Assembly: GCF_003612125.1 (NCBI RefSeq)
Contig: NZ_RAWI01000023.1
Span: forward strand, 1 to 48,949
DNA: 48,949 bases
DNA from: Corallococcus praedator
GTDB taxonomy: Bacteria; Myxococcota; Myxococcia; Myxococcales; Myxococcaceae
Reading direction: 5' to 3'
The position numbers were made by a program, and so were the translations under genes. Numbering within the stretch: the first letter of the stretch is position 1; the number at the start of each line of letters is the position of its first letter. The notes beneath the pieces were generated by a model, which saw only the letters and a list, made by a program, of their open reading frames with translations, was not told where the DNA came from and ran no database searches. Shown piece by piece: positions 40,491-48,949 of the stretch.

Positions 40491-42065
40491 ATGACGCTGA
40501 AGACCCGCCTGCTGGCCGCTTCCGTGGCCAGCCTGTTCGCCGCCGCGCCCGCCGCGGCCAAGCCGCTGGATGGCGCCAGCACGGACGTGATGATCCAGGG
40601 CTTCCACTGGAACTCCGCCAGCGCCGGCGGCTGGTGGAACACGGTGAAGAACAACGCGGCCACGCTGAAGTCCGCGGGCTTCACCATGGTGTGGCTGCCG
40701 CCGCCCTCCGACGCGGCCGCCATCCAGGGCTACCTGCCCCGGCAGCTCAACGTGCTCAACTCCAGCTACGGCACGGAGGCGGAGCTCACCGCCGCGCTGG
40801 CCGCGCTCAATGCGCAGGGCGTGAAGCCCATCGCGGACATCGTGGTGAACCACCGCGTGGGCACCGCCAACTGGGCGGACTTCACCAACCCCACCTGGGG
40901 CGGCTGCAACACAGTGGCCAAGGGCGACGAGTGGGCCACGGCCTGCGGCAACCCGGACAGCGGTGAAGGCTACGCGGCCGCCCGCGACCTGGACCACTCG
41001 CAGGCCATCGTGCGCTCGGACCTGAAGACGTGGATGAACAGCCGCCTGAAGGGCGTGGGCTTCGCCGGCTGGCGCTTCGACTTCGTGAAGGGCTTCGCCG
41101 GCTCCTACGTGAAGGAGTACGTGACGGACACCTCGCCGTGGTTCTGCGTCGGTGAGCACTGGCCCACGAACTACTTCGACGCGAACAACCCCGACAATTG
41201 GAAGAGCCAGATCATCGGCTGGGTGGACCAGACCACGGGCACCTGCGCCGCCTTCGACTTCGCGACGAAGGGCCTGCTCAACGACGTTCTCACCAACAAC
41301 AACTACGCGCGCCTCAAGGCCAGCGACGGCAAGCCCGCGGGCACCATCGGCTGGTGGCCCTCCCGCTCCGTCACGTTCGTGGACAACCACGACACGGGCC
41401 CCAGCGAGGCGTGCGGCAACGGGCAGAACCACTGGCCGGTGCCGTGCACCAAGGTGATGCAGGGCTACGCCTACATCCTGACCCACCCGGGCATCCCCAC
41501 CGTCTACTGGCCGCACTACTTCAACTGGGGCCTGGGCACCTCCATCAAGGACCTCATCACCATTCGCAAGAACGCGGGCCTCACGTCGGAGTCCCCCGTC
41601 ACCATCCTGCGCGCGGAAGCGGGCCTCTACGCGGCCACCATCGCCGGCAAGGTGGCGGTGAAGATTGGCGCCACCGCCTGGAGCCCCGGCACCGGCTGGA
41701 CGCTGGCCGCCTCCGGCACGGACTACTCCGTGTGGACCACCGGCACCACCCCGCCCCCCACCGGCACCACCGCCAACGTGGAGTTCGTGTGCAACAACGG
41801 CACGACCGTGATGGGCCAGAACGTCTACGTCACGGGCAGCATCACGGAGCTGTCCAACTGGAGCGGCACGGCCACCAACAAGCTCCTCAGCCCCACCGCG
41901 TACCCCACGTGGCGCGCCACCTACGCCATGCCCGCCAACACCTCCATCCAGTGGAAGTGCGTGAAGCGTGACGGCGCCGGCAACCTCGTGTGGCAGGGCG
42001 GTGGCAACAACACCGTCAACACGCCCGCCGCGGGCGGCAGCATCACCGCCACCGCCAGCTTCTAA
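40491..42065 (+). CDS. Secreted GH13 alpha-amylase with C-terminal CBM20-like starch-binding domain
   Basis: 524 residues. A signal peptide (ends AAAPAAA, about 23) is followed by a GH13 barrel: region I DIVVNH (D116-H121), nucleophile D197 in GWRFDFVK, acid/base E222 in VGEHW, and transition-state D301 in VDNHD. The early part (VMIQGFHWNSASAGGWWN, GYLPRQLNVLNSSYG) resembles plant-type and maltotetraose-forming amylases. A Thr/Pro linker (TTGTTPPPTGTTA) leads to a domain of about 95 residues with NVYVTGSITELSNWSG and an IQWKCVKRD segment, typical of CBM20. It should degrade starch outside the cell. A hairpin terminator follows. Confidence 0.93.
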   Translation: MTLKTRLLAASVASLFAAAPAAAKPLDGASTDVMIQGFHWNSASAGGWWNTVKNNAATLKSAGFTMVWLPPPSDAAAIQGYLPRQLNVLNSSYGTEAELTAALAALNAQGVKPIADIVVNHRVGTANWADFTNPTWGGCNTVAKGDEWATACGNPDSGEGYAAARDLDHSQAIVRSDLKTWMNSRLKGVGFAGWRFDFVKGFAGSYVKEYVTDTSPWFCVGEHWPTNYFDANNPDNWKSQIIGWVDQTTGTCAAFDFATKGLLNDVLTNNNYARLKASDGKPAGTIGWWPSRSVTFVDNHDTGPSEACGNGQNHWPVPCTKVMQGYAYILTHPGIPTVYWPHYFNWGLGTSIKDLITIRKNAGLTSESPVTILRAEAGLYAATIAGKVAVKIGATAWSPGTGWTLAASGTDYSVWTTGTTPPPTGTTANVEFVCNNGTTVMGQNVYVTGSITELSNWSGTATNKLLSPTAYPTWRATYAMPANTSIQWKCVKRDGAGNLVWQGGGNNTVNTPAAGGSITATASF

Positions 42066-42074
42066 GACGCCGAG

Positions 42075-42113
42075 ACAGGCGCCCCTGTCGCCTCGCTTGC
42101 CGGGGGCGCCTGT
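42075..42113 (+). terminator. Intrinsic terminator of the amylase gene
   Basis: ACAGGCGCCCC (42075-42085) pairs with GGGGCGCCTGT (42103-42113), an 11-bp GC-rich stem with a 17-base loop. It is followed by GTTT, nine bases after the amylase stop codon. Confidence 0.75.
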
Positions 42114-42212
42114 GTTTCACCTGTTGCTTGAGTTCCCGTCTTCAAGCTGTCACAGGGGCCGCTTCACTCCCCGGGCGGGCCCCTCCCGCCCCCTTGAACG
42201 AAGGCGGAAGCG

Positions 42213-43208
42213 ATGAAGCGTGGAATGGCAGTGCGCAGCGCGATGCTGTGGATGTCCGCGGCGGGCCTCCTGGGCGCCTGTGGTGGCCCGCCGGAGCAGA
42301 CCCCGGCCCCCGAGGCCGGCGACACGGTGACGACGGCGACGCAGTCGCTGGTGCCGGCTCCGCCCGCGCCGTTCGACAGCTACCTCTACATCGCGGGCAA
42401 CCTCTCCGTGGGCGGCGCGGTGACAGGGAACACCGGCACGACGGCGAACTACGAGGGCTACAAGCTCACCGTCGCGGCGCACACGCAGGTGGCGCTGGAG
42501 GTCACGCACCTGGGCACGGGCATGGGGGTGGACACCGGCCTGTACGTGTACGGCCCGAAGACGCAGTACGGTTACGGCTTCATGCCGCGCTACGGGGACG
42601 ACGACTCCGGCTACGGCGAGCTGAGCAAGCTTCCGCTCGCGACCCTCAACCAGCCGGGCGAGTACCTGGTGGTGGTGGGCTGGAGCAACGGCCTGGCCAA
42701 GAACTACCGTCTCCAGGCCTCCTGCGTGGGCGGCGCGTGCGTGCCGAACCCCGCCCCGGCGCCGGCCAATGCCCCGGTGACGCTGGTGGCGTTCCCCCTC
42801 GACGGGGAGCTCAATGCGGTGCTCGGCGGGGGCAATGCGTACCGCGAGGACATGTACTCCTTCCTGGACCGGTATGACTTCGCGTGGCCGTACTCGACTC
42901 CCGCGTCGCTGGACGCCGCCGCCGCTGTGGTGCTCGCGCGCAGCGAGTACCGGGGCTACCGCAACGACCCGACCCCGGACACGTACACCTATCCGGCGTT
43001 CCTGTCGCAGATGTACCTCCAGTTCCAGCCGCTGCACCAGGCCATCCTCGACCACTACGGCGAGGACGCCGCGAACGCGCAGGTGAAGAGCTACTTCCGC
43101 GAGTTCAGCACCGGCCCCAACGGCGACAACTGGCGCACGCTCAACATCATCCTCCTGCCCGGCTCCCGCCACGTCCTCGTGTACGAGCAGACCGCCCACG
43201 AAATCTGA
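42213..43208 (+). CDS. Hypothetical lipoprotein
   Basis: 331 residues. The signal peptide has an LLGAC lipobox. After a Pro/Thr-rich linker, residues about 60-180 are beta-rich and end in a CVGGAC pair (YLYIAGNLSVGG, GVDTGLYVYGPKTQYGYG, PGEYLVVVGWSNG). This fits a pre-peptidase C-terminal-like sandwich. A second, more helical part (LARSEYRGYRNDPTPDTYTY, QPLHQAILDHYGEDAANAQVKSYFREFS) ends with a Trp/Leu-rich strand. No catalytic motif is visible. It stands alone between two terminators. Function unknown. Confidence 0.8.
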   Translation: MKRGMAVRSAMLWMSAAGLLGACGGPPEQTPAPEAGDTVTTATQSLVPAPPAPFDSYLYIAGNLSVGGAVTGNTGTTANYEGYKLTVAAHTQVALEVTHLGTGMGVDTGLYVYGPKTQYGYGFMPRYGDDDSGYGELSKLPLATLNQPGEYLVVVGWSNGLAKNYRLQASCVGGACVPNPAPAPANAPVTLVAFPLDGELNAVLGGGNAYREDMYSFLDRYDFAWPYSTPASLDAAAAVVLARSEYRGYRNDPTPDTYTYPAFLSQMYLQFQPLHQAILDHYGEDAANAQVKSYFREFSTGPNGDNWRTLNIILLPGSRHVLVYEQTAHEI

Positions 43209-43234
43209 AGGCGCGCCCCAGCACGCTGAAGACG

Positions 43235-43274
43235 AAACCGCCCTCCTCTCCACGTCGGGAGGGGAGGGCGGTTT
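43235..43274. terminator. Bidirectional terminator between the lipoprotein and RND genes
   Basis: AAACCGCCCTCC (43235-43246) pairs perfectly with GGAGGGCGGTTT (43263-43274). It has A residues on one side and T residues on the other, so it can work for both convergent transcripts. Confidence 0.85.
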
Positions 43275-43295
43275 GCTGTTTCAAGCGCTGTCAGC

Positions 43296-46436
<3,141 letters not shown>

Positions 46437-46461
46437 GGGGTGACGCCCTCTCTCGAAACGC

Positions 46462-47679
46462 CTAGCGGCTGCCGCCGGTGGTGCCGCCCGCCGCGGGCCG
46501 GGGCGCCATGGCACGGGTGGGGACTTCGTCCGCGCGCGCCGTGCCCGGCGCCTGCGCGGGGTCGTTGGGAGCGCTGACCTGCTTGGGAATCACGGCCATG
46601 CCGTCCTTCAGCATGTGCAGCGAGGACACCGCGACGAGGTCGCCCTGCTTCAGGCCGCCCTCCACCACGTAGGACATGTCGCCCAGCGTGCCCAGCGACA
46701 CCGGGCGGCGCTCCACCAGCGTCTTGCCGTCCTTCTTCTCCACCACCATCGCGAAGGGCTGCCCGCTCTGGCGCACCACCGCGAGCGCCGGAATCTGGAG
46801 CGCGTCGCGCGTGGAGTACACCAGCCGCGCGCGCAGCAGCTCGCTGGGGCGCAGGCCCACGGTGTTGCGGAAGGCGGCCTTCACCTCCACCAGCTGCGTG
46901 CGCGGGTCCGTCTGCGGCGCCACGTAGAAGACGGTGCTGGAGAGGATGAGCTTGCCCTGCTGATCCAACAGCTCCAGCACGGTGTCCGGCTTGAGCGAAC
47001 GGGCGCGGAAGGCCGGCACCGACACGCTGACCTCCAGCGCGTCCGCCTGGGCCACCGTGGTGAGCGTCGTGGTCGCGCCCACGAAGTCACCCACGCGCAC
47101 CAGCACGTCCCCCATGGTGCCCGCGAACGGCGCGCGAACGACATGGAACTGCAGCTGCACCTGACGCTGGGCCACCGTCGCGCCGGCCGCGCGCTGGGCG
47201 GCCTCCGCGGCCTTCACGGCCGCCTGGGCGCGCTCCAGCTCCTGCACGCTCGCGAGGCCTTCCTTGTTCAAGGACTCGGTGCGCGCCAGGGTGCGGCGCG
47301 CCAGCTCCAGGTCCACCGCGGAGGAGCTCTGCTGGGCCTGGGCGCTGTCCAGCGCCGCGGTCTCCTGGCGCGCGTCCACCTCCACCAGCGGCGTGCCCGC
47401 CTCCACCTTCTGGCCGGGCTTCACGTGGATCTTCCTCACGTAGCCGGCCACCTGCGGCAGCACGGTGACGCTCTGCCGCGACAGGAGCGAACCCAGGTAC
47501 TCCCCGGTGTCGCGCACCTCGTGCGGCGCCAGCGCCACGACCTGCACCTCGCGCGGCGGGGGGGCGGTCTTCACTTCCGTCTTGCCCGAGCACCCGGCCG
47601 CGCCGGCCACCAGGGCCGCGCCAAACAGCGTCTTCGTCAACAGCGCCTTCAGGGGGCGCACCCTCGTCACCAGTCGCAC
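46462..47679 (-). CDS. RND periplasmic adaptor (membrane fusion lipoprotein)
   Basis: 405 residues from GTG 47679 with GGAGG four bases upstream. The signal has a lipobox (VAGAAGC), so it is a lipid-anchored adaptor like AcrA. Domains in order: lipoyl half (SVTVLPQVAGYVRKIHVKPG), alpha-hairpin (about 95-165), second lipoyl half (VVRAPFAGTMGDVLVRVGDFVG), beta-barrel and membrane-proximal domain, then a Pro/Ala-rich tail ending GGTTGGSR. It overlaps the upstream channel gene by 13 bases and lies 25 bases before the pump gene, so the three are one operon. Confidence 0.92.
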   Translation of the reverse strand: MRLVTRVRPLKALLTKTLFGAALVAGAAGCSGKTEVKTAPPPREVQVVALAPHEVRDTGEYLGSLLSRQSVTVLPQVAGYVRKIHVKPGQKVEAGTPLVEVDARQETAALDSAQAQQSSSAVDLELARRTLARTESLNKEGLASVQELERAQAAVKAAEAAQRAAGATVAQRQVQLQFHVVRAPFAGTMGDVLVRVGDFVGATTTLTTVAQADALEVSVSVPAFRARSLKPDTVLELLDQQGKLILSSTVFYVAPQTDPRTQLVEVKAAFRNTVGLRPSELLRARLVYSTRDALQIPALAVVRQSGQPFAMVVEKKDGKTLVERRPVSLGTLGDMSYVVEGGLKQGDLVAVSSLHMLKDGMAVIPKQVSAPNDPAQAPGTARADEVPTRAMAPRPAAGGTTGGSR

Positions 47680-48949
47680 CGGGCCTCCGTGAGGAACGCA
47701 TCCAGGCGGGCCTGGACGAGCTCGAATTCCCTCAAAACCAAAGCGAGCTGGGCCTGGCGGAGGGCGGCTCCGCTCTGCACCAGCTCCAAACTGCCACCGC
47801 GTCCCACCTCAAAGGCCCGCCGGGTGAGCCGGTCGGTCCGGTCCGCCAGGTCGAGGGACTCGGCCGCCGTCTTCAACAGCGCCTCGGACACTTCCACTCC
47901 ACGCCGGGCGCGAGAAACCTCCACGCCCACGCTGCGGCGCGCGGCCTCCAACTGCTGCGCGGCCTGCTCCTCCACGCCCGCGCGCTCCCGGACGAGGCCG
48001 CCGCGAAGGCCGCCTTCCCAGAGGGGGACGGACAGCACCGCGGACACATTCCACAGGGCGAAGCGGCCGAAGCCGGGATCGGTGGTGAGGCCCAAGAGCG
48101 TGCTGCTCACCCCCACCGTGGGCAGATAGCCCGCGGAAGCCTGCCGCCGGCTGTCCCGGGCCGCGTCCACGTTGGACTTCGCGGCCTGCAGGTCGGCCCG
48201 GGCGCCCAGGTCCTGAAGGGGAGAGCAGTCCCGGCGCGTCTGCTCCACCAGCCCGGACAGGTTGAAGTCCGGGTTGACGCCCACGCCGTGGTCCGTGCCC
48301 AGCGACAGGCCCAGCGACTCGCGCGTGCGGCGCAGCTGTTCATCACCGGCCACCAGCGACTGCCGCGCCAGCGCCACGTCCTGGCCCACCCGCACCACGT
48401 CCAGCTGCGTGCCCGCGCCCAGCTCGAAGGAGCGCTGGGTGAGGGCCTGACGCTCCAGCGCCTGACGCAGGCCCACCCGGTTGATCTCCGCGGCGCGCTC
48501 GGCGGCCACCGTGGCCACCAGCACCTGCGCCAGCCCCTGGGTGAGCCGGCGCTGCGTGTCCTTCAGGCTGGCCACCGACGACAGCTCCGATGCCTGCGCT
48601 GACGACAGGCCCCGCCATGCGCCTACATCCACCACGGACTGGGTGAGCGACACGGACAGCGTGCCCAGGGGCGCGCTGGGGACCTTGGTGCCAGCGCCTC
48701 CCGTCGTACCTCCACCCACCACACCGCCGCCGGGGGCGGAGGGGCTGTCCGGATGGAGCACATCGAACCCCACGCCCGCGGAGGCCCGCGCGTTGGGCAG
48801 CAGCAGCGACAGCGACTGGCGCCACCGGCCCTGGGCGCGCTCCACGCCCGCCTCGGCGTTGCGCAGGTCCGTGGAGCGCTGGCGCACCAGCGTGAGGGCT
48901 TCGTCCCACGTCTTCACCTGCTCGGGCGCGGGCGGGACGGGGGTGAGCA
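47667..48949 (-). CDS. TolC-family outer-membrane channel, N-terminus cut by the window end
   Basis: The visible 427 codons run open to the last base, so the signal peptide and first residues lie outside. The pattern WDEALTLVRQRSTDLRNAEA opens the first long helix. The internal repeat (second coiled coil QALERQALTQRSFELGAGT; later RRAFEVGRGGSLELVQSGAAL) and the strand region TLSVSLTQSVVD are typical of outer-membrane efflux proteins. The Gly/Pro-rich insert (PSAPGGGVVGGGTTGGAG) at about residue 60 of the visible part is a likely extracellular loop. It is first in the OMF-MFP-RND operon. Confidence 0.9.
   Translation of the reverse strand, partial: LTPVPPAPEQVKTWDEALTLVRQRSTDLRNAEAGVERAQGRWRQSLSLLLPNARASAGVGFDVLHPDSPSAPGGGVVGGGTTGGAGTKVPSAPLGTLSVSLTQSVVDVGAWRGLSSAQASELSSVASLKDTQRRLTQGLAQVLVATVAAERAAEINRVGLRQALERQALTQRSFELGAGTQLDVVRVGQDVALARQSLVAGDEQLRRTRESLGLSLGTDHGVGVNPDFNLSGLVEQTRRDCSPLQDLGARADLQAAKSNVDAARDSRRQASAGYLPTVGVSSTLLGLTTDPGFGRFALWNVSAVLSVPLWEGGLRGGLVRERAGVEEQAAQQLEAARRSVGVEVSRARRGVEVSEALLKTAAESLDLADRTDRLTRRAFEVGRGGSLELVQSGAALRQAQLALVLREFELVQARLDAFLTEARCDW

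Noticed and set aside
46437-46514. N-terminal extension of the RND pump
   Set aside because: The extra residues are Pro/Ala/Arg-rich, overlap the end of the adaptor gene and have no counterpart in AcrB-type pumps. GTG 46436 has a ribosome-binding site.

Overview
The window reads as a contig (or most of one) from a myxobacterium of the Myxococcus/Corallococcus type. This rests on very high GC with G/C-ending codons, many lipoprotein signals of the form LxxC, a divergent pair of bacterial lipoxygenases like the pair known from Myxococcus xanthus, and a TIGR02270/DUF2169/PAAR-like type VI module. Genus assignment is inference. Bases 5-37 are a Nextera/Tn5 library adapter left on the contig end, so the leftmost gene is cut artificially. 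The last gene also runs off the right edge.

Left block (1-14.3 kb): a truncated ABM-type monooxygenase; menB; a divergent lipoxygenase pair followed closely by a cytochrome P450 whose I-helix lacks the oxygen-activating acid/alcohol pair (together a probable oxylipin pathway); a metallopeptidase-like lipoprotein; two small secreted lipoproteins; a Tat-type F420/NADP oxidoreductase-like protein; a soluble GAF histidine kinase; and an overlapping ada plus 2OG-Fe(II) oxygenase operon for alkylation repair.

Middle block (14.5-24.3 kb): a 1,091-residue secreted protein fusing a carbohydrate-binding-like domain, a C45 Ntn-hydrolase and a degenerate M1-peptidase tail. Next comes a compact seven-gene type VI effector module: DUF6484-like, TIGR02270, DUF2169, a ketosynthase-like pseudoenzyme, a PAAR-like VRR-NUC nuclease, a DUF3396 immunity protein and one unknown.

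Efflux and island (24.4-39 kb): a tetR-emrB-emrA efflux operon, then an island of about 10.3 kb. The island is bracketed by two diverged copies of the same emrA-3'/terminator/GNAT-3' junction. It is full of decayed genes (a GST with two frameshifts, LysR, M61 peptidase and ferredoxin-reductase-like fragments, a gene with an in-frame TGA). It also holds intact accessory genes: a YciI-like protein, a lower-GC lipoprotein with one haem-c motif, two alpha/beta hydrolases and a LysR regulator. The duplication shows that emrA and the GNAT gene were once adjacent and convergent.

Right block (38.5-48.9 kb): GNAT, an AmpG-like MFS permease, a secreted GH13 alpha-amylase with a CBM20-type domain, a lipoprotein, and a complete OMF-MFP-RND tripartite efflux operon on the minus strand, cut at the window end. 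No tRNA, rRNA, CRISPR array or intact insertion sequence was seen.
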